DNA of 32,313 nucleotides from Bacteroidia bacterium (GTDB lineage: Bacteria > Bacteroidota > Bacteroidia > SpSt-205), in assembly GCA_025062295.1 (NCBI GenBank), contig JANXAJ010000001.1, forward strand, positions 100,167 through 132,479, written 5' to 3'. Position 1 is the first letter of the stretch. The number at the start of each line of letters is the position of its first letter. A program made the translations under genes and the position numbers. The notes beneath the pieces were generated by a model that saw only the letters and a program-made list of their open reading frames with translations, did no database searches and was not told where the DNA came from. Shown here piece after piece: positions 9,364-18,031 of this stretch.

Positions 9364-11226
9364 ATGTGTGGGGTCGTCTGGCTGCGCTTGCTCAAACCCT
9401 TAGAGGCTTACCCCACACCTGTTTGGGGGCTAGAAAAGGTTCTTCTCCTCGTTCAGAAACAGCGAAATCGGGGACAGGATGGAGCAGGACTCCTTACTTA
9501 TAAAGCCCATGTTCCTGTCGGAAAGCCGTACTTCTATACCAAGAAACTTACTAAACCTACCCCTCCTTGGCGCTTTCTCATAGAAGCAGTCTGGTCTGAA
9601 TGGGAAGCCTGGCAAAAAAGTGGGACCTCACCTTTGGAATTTCCTTTTGCCGGAGAAGGATATCTTGCTCATCTTCGCTATGGGACCTTCAGTGGATACG
9701 GACTAGAAGATACGCATCCTGTAGTTCGGCAAAATAGCTGGCCCTCTCGCAGTCTCGCTATCGCCGGAAACTTCAATCTGACAAATGCCGAGGAGCTTTT
9801 TCAGAGGCTTGTAGAGATGGGGCAGCATCCCCTCCATCGGGGTGATACATATACGATAGTTGAACGGATGGGGCACTTTTTGGATGAATTTGTGGAGCAG
9901 CTATACCAAGAAGCAAAATCAAAGGGACTCTCTAAGGTAGATGCGACGGACTACATTCGGCAGCGATTTTCAGTGAAGGAATGGCTTGAGCGGAGTGCTC
10001 GTCGGTGGGACGGCGGCTATGTGATTGCGGGCTGGTTAGGTACAGGTTGGGGATTTGTAATGAGAGACCCCTGCGGTATTCGTCCAGCGTATTATCTGGT
10101 AACAGAGGAGGCACTGGCAGTAGCCTCTGAAGCCGCTGCCCTTCATAATGTTTTTTCCGTTCCTCCAGAGAAGGTGCAAGAGCTACCCCCAGCCCATGCG
10201 CTCATTGTCTCACCGGAAGGGCAGTGGACTGTAGAACGCTTCACCGAGCCTGCTCCTCGTCCTCTTCGCTGTAGTTTTGAGCGCATTTACTTTTCTCGGG
10301 GCAATTCACCCCACATCTACACTGAGCGAAAGAGCTTGGGTGCTCTCTTAGCTCACGAAATCGCAAAAGTCTTGGATTACACTTTTGATCGAGTGATTTT
10401 TACATATATCCCGAATACATCCCAATCTGCTTTCTGGGGACTCCTCAAAGAGTTAGAAAATATCCTCATTCTCCAGCAGTTTCGTCAAATCCAATCTCGG
10501 CAGCTCTCCGAAGAGGAGCTTCGGGAGCTTCTTCAGCAGCGAATCCGCGCTGAATATCTGGTGTGGAAAGATACTCAGAGCCGTACCTTCATCTCCTCGC
10601 CGAACCTGCGTAAAGCGATGTCTCGTCATGTGTATGATGTGATTTATAACGTTGTCCAGCCTTCAAAAGATATTCTTGTTTGTTTAGATGACTCAATTGT
10701 AAGAGGTACGACCTTGCGAGAGACGCTCCTTAACACCCTTGGAAAGCTCCGACCAGCCCGTCTTATTATCGCCTCTTCCGCCCCTCAGATTCGGTATCCT
10801 GACTTTTACGGGATAGATATGGCCTCTCTCCACGAGCTTATCGCTTTTCAAGCCGCAGTAGCCCTCTTGAAAGAGTATAACCTTACAGAGGTTTTAGATC
10901 ACACCTATGCCTTATGTCAGCGGGCATATGGGAGTGAAGACTTTTATCGCAATAACTATGTCAAAGCGATATATGCGCCTTTCACCGAGGCGCAAATTGC
11001 AGGCAAGATAGCAGAGCTGGTCCGACCAGTAGACTTTCAAGTTCCCCTCACGATTGTCTATCAACCTGTTGAGAACCTCCCGAAAGCCCTACCTCATCAT
11101 CGGGGGGACTGGTACTTCACAGGTAACTACCCGACGCCCGGAGGCTACAAACAGGTCAATTTGTCTTTTATGCAGTTTTATGAGGGAAAGGTTCAACGGC
11201 GAGCGTACGAAACTGCTTCCTCATGA
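9364..11226 (+). CDS. purF: amidophosphoribosyltransferase, long Bacteroidota form
   Basis: Catalyses the committed step of purine synthesis: glutamine plus PRPP to phosphoribosylamine. The product begins MCGVV, so Cys2 would be the N-terminal nucleophile after Met removal. The glutaminase half has NRGQDGAG, HLRYGT and GNFNLTN (about 36-140). The transferase half has the PRPP loop as LVCLDDSIVRGTT. At 620 residues it is clearly longer than the roughly 470-510 usual for PurF: extra sequence sits between the glutaminase and PRPP loop (including the charged stretch around RQLSEEELRELLQQR) and at the C-terminus. From memory such long versions occur in Bacteroidota, so this looks like a lineage form and not an error. 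The stop overlaps the murQ start in ATGA, which implies translational coupling. Confidence 0.88.
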   Translation: MCGVVWLRLLKPLEAYPTPVWGLEKVLLLVQKQRNRGQDGAGLLTYKAHVPVGKPYFYTKKLTKPTPPWRFLIEAVWSEWEAWQKSGTSPLEFPFAGEGYLAHLRYGTFSGYGLEDTHPVVRQNSWPSRSLAIAGNFNLTNAEELFQRLVEMGQHPLHRGDTYTIVERMGHFLDEFVEQLYQEAKSKGLSKVDATDYIRQRFSVKEWLERSARRWDGGYVIAGWLGTGWGFVMRDPCGIRPAYYLVTEEALAVASEAAALHNVFSVPPEKVQELPPAHALIVSPEGQWTVERFTEPAPRPLRCSFERIYFSRGNSPHIYTERKSLGALLAHEIAKVLDYTFDRVIFTYIPNTSQSAFWGLLKELENILILQQFRQIQSRQLSEEELRELLQQRIRAEYLVWKDTQSRTFISSPNLRKAMSRHVYDVIYNVVQPSKDILVCLDDSIVRGTTLRETLLNTLGKLRPARLIIASSAPQIRYPDFYGIDMASLHELIAFQAAVALLKEYNLTEVLDHTYALCQRAYGSEDFYRNNYVKAIYAPFTEAQIAGKIAELVRPVDFQVPLTIVYQPVENLPKALPHHRGDWYFTGNYPTPGGYKQVNLSFMQFYEGKVQRRAYETASS

Positions 11227-12059
11227 GCCGCTGGATTACGGAGGAAGACTCGGGCTACGGTGCGATTGAGAAGTGGGACACCCAAGCACTTTTAGAGGTA
11301 ATGCATCAAGAGGACAAAAAGGCAGTTGAAGCCGTTGGAGCAGCCCTTCCTCAAATTGCAGCATTTGTAGATGCTCTTGTTGAGCGTCTACAAGCTGGCG
11401 GACGCCTCATGTATGTGGGAGCGGGAACAAGTGGACGACTCGGTGTATTAGATTCGGCTGAATGCTTGCCGACCTTTGGGACACAGCAAGTGATAGGATT
11501 GATTGCAGGGGGGGATGCGGCGCTCCGAGCTCCAGTAGAAGCCGCCGAAGATGATGAAGAAGCAGCTTGCCAGCAGCTTAGGCAGCAAGGTCTCTCCCAA
11601 AAAGATGCTGTTTTCGGTATCAGTGCCAGCGGACGAACGCCCTATGTCCTCTCAGCTATGCGCTACGCTCGCTCAGTCGGTGCTCTTACAGGGGCTTTCA
11701 CCGCTAATCCAGACACCCCCTTAGAGAGATTGGTAGAATATCCTATCGTCGTTCTGACTGGACCAGAGGTTCTCACAGGCAGCACCCGCCTCAAAGCAGG
11801 CACTGCCACAAAGCTGGTGCTGAATATGATTAGTACGGCTGCTTTTGCTCGCATGGGAAGGGTTCAAGGAGGCCGCATGATAGACCTACAACTTGTGAGT
11901 CAAAAACTTCGCAGTCGTGCCTTACGCTATCTCCAAGAAGCAACTTCCCTCTCCCAAGAAGAGGCAGAAGCCCTCCTGAGAGAAACGGGCAGCTTGCGAA
12001 TAGCTCTACAAAAGGCTAAGGACCAACGCTCTGTCGCAGCTCATTCTGATTCTGAATAA
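11223..12059 (+). CDS. murQ: N-acetylmuramic acid 6-phosphate etherase
   Basis: SIS-domain lyase that cleaves the D-lactyl ether of MurNAc-6-phosphate to GlcNAc-6-phosphate and lactate during peptidoglycan recycling. The 278-residue product has the sugar-phosphate motif VGAGTSGRLGVLDSAECLPTFGT, in which the Glu of AEC matches the catalytic Glu of E. coli MurQ, then AAEDDEEAA with the second conserved acidic patch, and GISASGRTPYVLSAM. It is about 20 residues shorter than typical MurQ at the C-terminus. The start codon overlaps the purF stop (ATGA). The last 44 bp overlap the 3' end of the convergent dockerin-protein gene. No anhydro-MurNAc kinase gene is nearby. Confidence 0.94.
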   Translation: MSRWITEEDSGYGAIEKWDTQALLEVMHQEDKKAVEAVGAALPQIAAFVDALVERLQAGGRLMYVGAGTSGRLGVLDSAECLPTFGTQQVIGLIAGGDAALRAPVEAAEDDEEAACQQLRQQGLSQKDAVFGISASGRTPYVLSAMRYARSVGALTGAFTANPDTPLERLVEYPIVVLTGPEVLTGSTRLKAGTATKLVLNMISTAAFARMGRVQGGRMIDLQLVSQKLRSRALRYLQEATSLSQEEAEALLRETGSLRIALQKAKDQRSVAAHSDSE

Positions 12060-15000
12060 GAAGAAGGGCATCTGCTGCATTCACATAGCCGTCGCTATCT
12101 ATGTCTGCCCAGGAAAAGCCGCTTGTAATGCCATTCCGAGGTAGGAGGTATTCCCAATCCGCCGCATTGATGATGCCTGAATCATAATGCGGACCCGGAA
12201 TAAAATTATTTGCCACATCTACACAGTTGCCTCCCCATGCTGCCGCTCTTATTCGGGGAGGGGATACGCTCTCATCCAAGAGAAGAGTATAATGAAGACC
12301 AGGAATGCCCTGTAAGAGAGAAGGGTCTGTAAGGTCTAAACTATCAGCACTCCCGCTTCCTCGGGCAGGAAGAGCAAAGGAAGAAGTATAGAGGGGAAGG
12401 TGATTCGGTGTACGGATAACAAAGTATTTCTGAGCATCGGGATCGCAGCGGCAGAAGTGAATCGTATCGTTATTGTATAAGGGACTCCCAATGAATCCAA
12501 GGGGAGCTGCATAGAAGAATACATGTCCAGTCGTATCTATCAGACCATAGGCGCTGTCTACGAGCGCATGTGTAGAGGCATCATAGACTTCTATCCGAAC
12601 AATCTGTGTCCATTGAGGGTCGCATATTTCAGGGGCGGGATTGAGAGAGCACAGAGAGGAGGAGATAGGCCAGCCTAAGGGATTCCAAGAAAAGGATAGG
12701 GAGTCCCAATCAGGACGAGGGAGCCGCCAGAGAGAGTCTGCAGAAACATCATCTCGCTGCTCATTGTAGAGAGCTATCTGAGCTCGTGAAAGGAAAGGAT
12801 GGGCTCTCATAAGGGCTGATGAGGAAGCCGAGGAAATCCAAGGACCTTCTATTGCTAAGCGCAAACGCAGTCGGTGCCCTCTGCGCACGCGGATAGGGTA
12901 GCGACCAGCTCCTATTACATATCTCCTCCATCGTTCACTCCGAAGCCCAATTACAAGCGTGTCATCGCCTGCTGTCTGCGCATACCAGCGGTGCGTCGAG
13001 TAATCCCCAAAGGAAGAGTAGCTTACTCGCGCTAATTTCCCTTCCTCACTCCGCAAATAATAAAGAATGTGATGAAGGACGCACTCATCGCTTACTCCAG
13101 CTCCTCCTAAAGTAGTGTGAGTTTTAGTATTGAAGTACATCCCCTCACACACGCTATCAGGTACAGTCGTTTCTTCCATGGCTAAAAAGGGGAAAGTATA
13201 ACTGCCGTACCAGAGAGACTTTCCCCTAAAAGTCGTAACACACGACGAAGTCTGAATTGCAAAGCGGGTAGAGTCTGAGGGAAGGGTTAAGAAGAGTGTA
13301 TCTCCTCTTGCAGGGTAGTAAAAGGCACCCTGTATGTCTGTGATCGTTCCTTCAGCTCGCAAAGTGTCTTGGTCTAAATAAAGAAGGGCAGGCAAAGCTA
13401 TAAATATACCCTCAGGCAAAGTTGCTCCCTTATAAACGATTGCCCCACTTCGGAGAATCGTATATGGGAAGGGATTATAAGGCATCTGAACGAGATCACT
13501 CAATCCAGCTGCACAGCATGTTACCGACGAACACTGAAGGACTGTGTCTGGAGCATCTTGGCCAAAGGCGTACCACAAAAGGTATAACTCCCAAGTGCTG
13601 GGATCACGCGCCTGGAAGTAAAGTCCGCGCGCAGGTACGCGAGCAAAGAGAGGCTGGTGGCATTCTGCAGAAAAGAAAGTATCTATTGTTTGCACCTCAT
13701 AATTTCCAAAGAATACATCGCTTGGCCAGGCCTTTCGTAAGAAGGAGACAGGTCCGCTGCAGCCAGAGTTGATGTATTCAAACCAATAGAGGGTATCTCC
13801 GTCGCTTGTAAAGTGAGAAGGCGGTTGAGCAATAAAAGCTGCTGTATGCACTCCATCAACGGGGCAGTTAGTGGGAGAGTGCCCACCCCCAGCTACAATT
13901 AGGATACTATCCCTCTCAGGGGCGATGCGTACAAGCACCCAATGCTCAGTTCCTGCATGCCGAACAAAACCCATAAGAGTGCCTTTTTCGGTGCAGGCAA
14001 ATCGCTCCCGCCTCTCTACCCATCTCTGATGAGAACCTAAAGGATAACCGACAGGAAGGGAGGGATCAGCTGCTAATCCATCTTCTCTCCACAGACGGAG
14101 CTCCCTATCCTGAGTGGGATCCGTTGGGTGAATGCGCCAGAGACGATCACCTTTAGAGTCACCCCATAAACATCCTCGAACAGGATCAAAGAAGAGAGCA
14201 TTTCCCCGATGGCTCGGGTCAGACACAGAATAGTTCCATCCTCTGAGCCGTTCTACAAGGCCTGTTTGAAAGTCAAACCTATGAAGGAAGTAATCATCAA
14301 GAAGAGTGTCCAAGAAATAAAGGCATTCTTTCCCTCCAGCACTACCCTCCCAAGGCTGATAGATAAGGCTGCGAATCTCATTTAGTCGTCGCTCTAATCT
14401 CCAGAAAGAGGAGGATTGAGAAGGGTCTGAAGCAAAAGGGGTATCCCCGCTCTCGCTCCCTATAAACCGCGTCACTATGCGGTTCCAGCGTAGCGCTCCA
14501 GTCCGCTGAAGATAAGGTATAGTCGTACCATTTATACTCAAAACTATAGGTGTTCCTTCTATCTCTACGAACCGGTTTCCTACGGCTGGACTTCGCATAG
14601 CCAAGAGGTAGTCCGAAAACCCTCGCCCGGGAAAGATTAGAGGAAATTGTTGAGTTAGAGTTCCTTCGTGGTTGAGGGTGAAACTGTTGGACTGAATATA
14701 AGACCATGTATGTTTGGCCTCATAGGAGTATCGGAAATCCATTGGAATCCATATCAGCTCAATAGGAGTCGCCTCTGACCACGTGCCAGTAATCTCAAGC
14801 CACTTCTCACCAACCGTGTCAGGAGAGCATCTTGACGGGGGTGACGGATTGAAGGGGATTTCTCTAAAGCGATAGAGGTCAAGTCGTCCTATCCAGAGGC
14901 GAGGGGGAGAAGCTGCGCTTGTAGCAAGGCGAATCGTATCTGCGCGTCCATCAGGCCAGCGAGGCTCAATCAGTATGCTATCCCTTGCCCACCCATAAAG

Positions 15001-16623
15001 ATAGAACTGGGGTAGTGAAGGATGAATGCCCATACCTGCACACACCACGAGGTGGTGAGGCACTCGAGTAGAAAGGCTCGGAATCGGTTTATAGCCAGAG
15101 TAAGTCCATGTTGCAGAGGAGGCTATCCATTTCATCCCTAAAACGAAACCCATTGTCTCGCCGATGGAAGAGCCAGGGAGAGATACATTTGAACTTCCAT
15201 CAGGTCCGAATCCCTGTATTATCCAGCTTGAGCCTTTCAGGGTGCCGCTTAGGTAAAGATGTATTTCAGAGAGATTCCCCGACATAGGGTCAAACCTCGG
15301 CTCTGCTACTAAGCTGCTCACATTCAAGAAAGGAAGAGGCGTACTGGTAATCGCCTGCCGTTGTGAAAATGAAGGAAGATGTACTCTGCCTACGATTAGC
15401 TTTGGCTCTGGAGTATAGGGTATTACTCTGGTCGGTCCCCACCTATAGTACGCCGTATCAGCTACTGCGTAGAAAAGGTGTTGATTAGAAAAAATAACTT
15501 GGTAGTGAGGGGGTGGAGGGGCGTTCGGGGCGGAACTCCAAAAAGAAAGCGTGCCGTAGCTCCATATTTGGAGATCTGATCCCCTTATAAGGAAAATCTC
15601 AAGACCTGGACTGTTTATTCCTGAGACGAAGGAGGAGCCTGAAAGATCCCCAACGCGCCTATACTGATAATTGTCTCTCGGTGCGTCTCGCATACCTACG
15701 AGCCAACCGACTCTTGTTCCATCAAAGGCAAAGAGGGCACGTCCATAGCAATTGGGACGGGGATTCCCCGCTATACCTTGAACGCCTGCTCCTGCTTCTA
15801 CTTCTAATGAGCTAGCATCCATGCGCAAGAGCATCGCCTGATAGAAATCCCCTAATAATGAAAACAATCCTTGCCAGTCTAAACCAAAAGTAAAAGAGCT
15901 CGGAAGCAGATAAGTCCCCCCGCCGAACAGAGCCTGGGTGCGTACGGAGCCGCTCACCCAAAGTTTGCCCCCATGGAGAAGAAGGTTGAAAAAGTTCGCT
16001 TCAAAATTAGAGGGGTTGCACGTACCAGCTCCACTTGAGCCACAGCCTAATCGCTGAACAGCCAATTGTGTGAGTACATTCACTCCTACCTTGAATTTGA
16101 GAATAAAGGAAGCCTGATAGGAAGGAATAGTTGAGGATAAATTCAGTGTGGCGGAAATGCTGCTGGAGACAAACCTCCCTTGAAGATTATCACCGAGAAT
16201 GTTTTGACTCCGGCCATGAAAGAGGACATATATTGTGTGGTCCTGTGAGACTAAAAGGTCTACGCCCCTCAAACGAGTTCCTCCGCCATTTTCTCCGTAT
16301 AGGTGAAGCGCCCAGAGGAACGCTCCATCGCTTCGCCGGTAGCCAGCAATATATGTAGTGATATCACCTCCATTCGTCACCGATAGGGTGATAGAAGAGT
16401 TTGGAAGGGAGAGCGCATCCCCTCCATTCACATGAGAAGCAGTGCCGAGGAGATAGACAGTATCTCCCACGACGACCACTTTTCCTACGATAGAACCGTG
16501 TGAAAGTGTGCCCGAGTAGCTCCATCCCTCCCGAGGAGAGGCGTTACCTGCAATAGCATGATGATGCCAGTGCCACACGCTTGAGGTTTGCCCCCAAATC
16601 AAAGCAAGCCATACTCCATACAT
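12016..16623 (-). CDS. large secreted protein with C-terminal dockerin-like repeats, function unknown
   Basis: About 1535 residues with no stop, probably exported. The N-terminus (MYGVWLALIWGQTSS) is hydrophobic and signal-like. The body is rich in Trp, Tyr, Ser and Gly in short beta-strand-like stretches (for example VVVVGDTVYLLGTAS) and recalls beta-propeller-like extracellular proteins, but I recognise no enzyme. The C-terminus has two Ca-loop repeats: a degenerate DSGIINAADWEYL and a canonical DIDSDGYVNAADALLL, the dockerin type I pattern (Asp/Asn at 1, 3, 5, Gly at 6, Asp at 12). The reading frame runs back into the tRNA-Cys, so the farthest start (16734) cannot be right. Candidates are ATG at 16621-16623 or GTG at 16630-16632; the GTG sits 5 nt after TATATTCG. 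It converges on murQ with a 44-bp overlap. I saw no type IX secretion C-terminal signal. Confidence 0.75.
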   Translation of the reverse strand: MYGVWLALIWGQTSSVWHWHHHAIAGNASPREGWSYSGTLSHGSIVGKVVVVGDTVYLLGTASHVNGGDALSLPNSSITLSVTNGGDITTYIAGYRRSDGAFLWALHLYGENGGGTRLRGVDLLVSQDHTIYVLFHGRSQNILGDNLQGRFVSSSISATLNLSSTIPSYQASFILKFKVGVNVLTQLAVQRLGCGSSGAGTCNPSNFEANFFNLLLHGGKLWVSGSVRTQALFGGGTYLLPSSFTFGLDWQGLFSLLGDFYQAMLLRMDASSLEVEAGAGVQGIAGNPRPNCYGRALFAFDGTRVGWLVGMRDAPRDNYQYRRVGDLSGSSFVSGINSPGLEIFLIRGSDLQIWSYGTLSFWSSAPNAPPPPHYQVIFSNQHLFYAVADTAYYRWGPTRVIPYTPEPKLIVGRVHLPSFSQRQAITSTPLPFLNVSSLVAEPRFDPMSGNLSEIHLYLSGTLKGSSWIIQGFGPDGSSNVSLPGSSIGETMGFVLGMKWIASSATWTYSGYKPIPSLSTRVPHHLVVCAGMGIHPSLPQFYLYGWARDSILIEPRWPDGRADTIRLATSAASPPRLWIGRLDLYRFREIPFNPSPPSRCSPDTVGEKWLEITGTWSEATPIELIWIPMDFRYSYEAKHTWSYIQSNSFTLNHEGTLTQQFPLIFPGRGFSDYLLAMRSPAVGNRFVEIEGTPIVLSINGTTIPYLQRTGALRWNRIVTRFIGSESGDTPFASDPSQSSSFWRLERRLNEIRSLIYQPWEGSAGGKECLYFLDTLLDDYFLHRFDFQTGLVERLRGWNYSVSDPSHRGNALFFDPVRGCLWGDSKGDRLWRIHPTDPTQDRELRLWREDGLAADPSLPVGYPLGSHQRWVERRERFACTEKGTLMGFVRHAGTEHWVLVRIAPERDSILIVAGGGHSPTNCPVDGVHTAAFIAQPPSHFTSDGDTLYWFEYINSGCSGPVSFLRKAWPSDVFFGNYEVQTIDTFFSAECHQPLFARVPARGLYFQARDPSTWELYLLWYAFGQDAPDTVLQCSSVTCCAAGLSDLVQMPYNPFPYTILRSGAIVYKGATLPEGIFIALPALLYLDQDTLRAEGTITDIQGAFYYPARGDTLFLTLPSDSTRFAIQTSSCVTTFRGKSLWYGSYTFPFLAMEETTVPDSVCEGMYFNTKTHTTLGGAGVSDECVLHHILYYLRSEEGKLARVSYSSFGDYSTHRWYAQTAGDDTLVIGLRSERWRRYVIGAGRYPIRVRRGHRLRLRLAIEGPWISSASSSALMRAHPFLSRAQIALYNEQRDDVSADSLWRLPRPDWDSLSFSWNPLGWPISSSLCSLNPAPEICDPQWTQIVRIEVYDASTHALVDSAYGLIDTTGHVFFYAAPLGFIGSPLYNNDTIHFCRCDPDAQKYFVIRTPNHLPLYTSSFALPARGSGSADSLDLTDPSLLQGIPGLHYTLLLDESVSPPRIRAAAWGGNCVDVANNFIPGPHYDSGIINAADWEYLLPRNGITSGFSWADIDSDGYVNAADALLLIQNQNELRQSVGP

Positions 16624-16637
16624 CCACTGCACATAGG

Positions 16638-16645
16638 CGAATATA
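16638..16645 (-). promoter_or_regulatory. possible -7 element of the dockerin-protein gene
   Basis: The bottom strand reads TATATTCG, one mismatch from TAnnTTTG. It is 5 nt before an in-frame GTG (16630-16632) and 14 nt before the in-frame ATG. Weaker than the other elements; it would favour the GTG start. Confidence 0.3.
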
Positions 16646-16704
16646 AGCAGAAAGCAGCTTACTCGTAGGTAATCCTTGCAGAGAGCAAGTAACCTTTTAT
16701 TGAG

Positions 16705-16775
16705 AGGCGACGGGGAGATTCGAACTCCCGTCAAGGGTTTTGCAGACCCGTGCCTAACCGCTCGGCCACGTCGCC
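16705..16775 (-). tRNA. tRNA-Cys (GCA)
   Basis: Read on the bottom strand: acceptor GGCGACG pairs perfectly with CGTCGCC, the D arm is GCCGAGCGGTTAGGC, the anticodon loop is CTGCAAA with anticodon GCA, and the T arm is GGGAG-TTCGAAT-CTCCC. The discriminator base is U, a known identity element for cysteinyl-tRNA synthetase. CCA is not encoded. The outermost anticodon-stem pair (C-U) is mismatched. It lies between the M23 peptidase and dockerin-protein genes, same strand, with its own upstream promoter-like element. Confidence 0.95.
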
Positions 16776-16783
16776 AGAGGAGG

Positions 16784-16791
16784 CAAATATA
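16784..16791 (-). promoter_or_regulatory. -7 promoter element of tRNA-Cys
   Basis: The bottom strand reads TATATTTG, exact TAnnTTTG, ending 8 nt before the mature tRNA 5' end. It sits in the 29-bp space between the M23 stop and the tRNA. Predicted primary transcripts would have only a few extra 5' nucleotides. Confidence 0.55.
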
Positions 16792-16798
16792 CGATACT

Positions 16799-17503
16799 TT
16801 ACTCGTATGCCAGCAGCTTGAGGGGATCTATAGGCATCCCCCCCAGCCAAGTCTCAATGTGAAGATGAGGAGCGGTAGAGTAGACACCAAGTCCGCCTGC
16901 AAGCGCTATTACATCACCTGCTCGCACCTTTTCTCCGACCTGCCGAAGCAGTCGGCTATTGTGCTTATAGATAGAGAGAAGTCCATTTGGGTGCTGAAGA
17001 GCTATTACGTATCCTGTCTCGTAGGAGTATTCGGCGAAGATGACAGTTCCCTCGGCAATCGCCAAAATCGGCTCCCCAACTCCACAGCTAATATCTACGC
17101 CCCAATGGGCTTTGCTGGGCTGAAATCGGCGAGATATTTGCCCCTCTATCGGTAAGATGTACTGTCCAGATTGAAGGGTAGGAAGGAGGGGAAGGCTCAC
17201 AGCCTGAGGAGCTGCACGCATGACCGATTCTATATGACGCAGCTCCTCTATCATCTGCATGTGCTGAGAGAATTTCTGCTCAAGCTGACGCACTCGGTCT
17301 AAAAGTTGATTGTACTTTTCCTTGAAGCTGCGAGTTGGATATCCGGGTATGGTGTATTTGAGTGGCGTATAAGCAAATAAAATCCATAGAAAAGTCAAAA
17401 ATACAGCTGCTAAAATCATCCATCCCCATGTTGGCAAGCGTAGCTCTCGGCGGAAGGTCCCTTCACCCCCTATCCAAATCAGACGATACTGCTGATGCCA
17501 CAT
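16799..17503 (-). CDS. membrane-anchored M23 (LytM-type) peptidase
   Basis: Predicted zinc endopeptidase or regulator acting on peptidoglycan in the periplasm. In 234 residues: a basic N-terminus, one membrane segment at about 27-46 (WGWMILAAVFLTFLWILFAY), a coiled-coil stretch (about 60-95), then an M23 domain with HWGVD (His133, Asp137), His181 and HLH at 213-215. All usual metal and catalytic positions are present, so it is probably an active enzyme and not an EnvC-like degenerate form. The ATG follows an exact TAGTTTTG element by 4 nt. The tRNA-Cys gene lies 23 bp downstream. No ftsEX or amidase gene adjoins it, so its exact cell-wall role is open. Confidence 0.9.
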   Translation of the reverse strand: MWHQQYRLIWIGGEGTFRRELRLPTWGWMILAAVFLTFLWILFAYTPLKYTIPGYPTRSFKEKYNQLLDRVRQLEQKFSQHMQMIEELRHIESVMRAAPQAVSLPLLPTLQSGQYILPIEGQISRRFQPSKAHWGVDISCGVGEPILAIAEGTVIFAEYSYETGYVIALQHPNGLLSIYKHNSRLLRQVGEKVRAGDVIALAGGLGVYSTAPHLHIETWLGGMPIDPLKLLAYE

Positions 17504-17507
17504 GTCT

Positions 17508-17515
17508 CAAAACTA
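17508..17515 (-). promoter_or_regulatory. -7 promoter element of the M23 peptidase gene
   Basis: The bottom strand reads TAGTTTTG, exact TAnnTTTG, followed by AGAC and the ATG. Predicted leaderless. Confidence 0.6.
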
Positions 17516-18018
17516 CGAATCATCTGTAGGCATCTCTCGGAAGACCTTAGGCAATCTGAAGCGATTCAATCATGCAGTCGGCTATATCAAACTAAGCACT
17601 GTGGAGGCGATAAATTATTGATGCTGCAGACCGAGAAGCCGACCTTGGGTGGCACAAGATGAATATGACCTTGCCGTACTCTATGCATGCTCGGGAGCAC
17701 TTTAGCTTGGGAAAAAGAGAGATGGCTCTACTTGAGGGCACCCCAAGAGGACCTGATATCACTCCAAATGAGGTAGTTTCCACTTCATTGAGGACCTTTT
17801 ACCTTAGGGAGATATAAAAGGGAATTTCAGCCTTGTAGTGAGAAAATGTGTTCCTACTTCACGAGAAGAGGGAGCATGAGAAGAATCTTTCTTCCATGGA
17901 GTGCAGCTGCATGGGAAAAATCTCTTGTTATTTCAAGGATAGGGGCTTGAAGAGTTCTGACTTTTGAGTGCGAGGTATTAGTACTACAATCAAGTGCTGC
18001 GAGAAAAGGAAGATAATT
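17516..18018 (+). other. 503-bp gap without a convincing gene
   Basis: No recognisable gene between the M23 and pdhB promoters. The top strand holds two short frames: 17502-17621 (39 codons from an ATG that overlaps the M23 start codon) and 17659-17817 (52 codons, MNMTLPYSMHAREHF..., open for 15 further codons upstream without a start). Neither has a promoter-like element or a family I recognise. They may be remnants of a decayed gene or chance. I see no RNA gene or strong hairpin. Confidence 0.4.
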
Positions 18019-18026
18019 TATCTTTG
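18019..18026 (+). promoter_or_regulatory. -7 promoter element of pdhB
   Basis: TATCTTTG, exact TAnnTTTG, ends 5 nt before the GTG start at 18032. It supports GTG over the ATG three codons later. Confidence 0.6.
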
Positions 18027-18031
18027 CCTCT

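Noticed and set aside
12016-12200. Type IX secretion sorting domain at the end of the large secreted protein
   Set aside because: The tail is a dockerin-like Ca-loop pair; no typical T9SS strand and Lys/Gly pattern is visible.
16624-16734. Farthest-upstream start of the dockerin-protein frame
   Set aside because: It lies inside the tRNA-Cys gene; a start after the tRNA with a signal-like N-terminus is more plausible.
17502-17621. 39-codon top-strand frame starting inside the M23 start codon
   Set aside because: No promoter-like element, no recognisable family, and it overlaps the M23 promoter; treated as probable chance.
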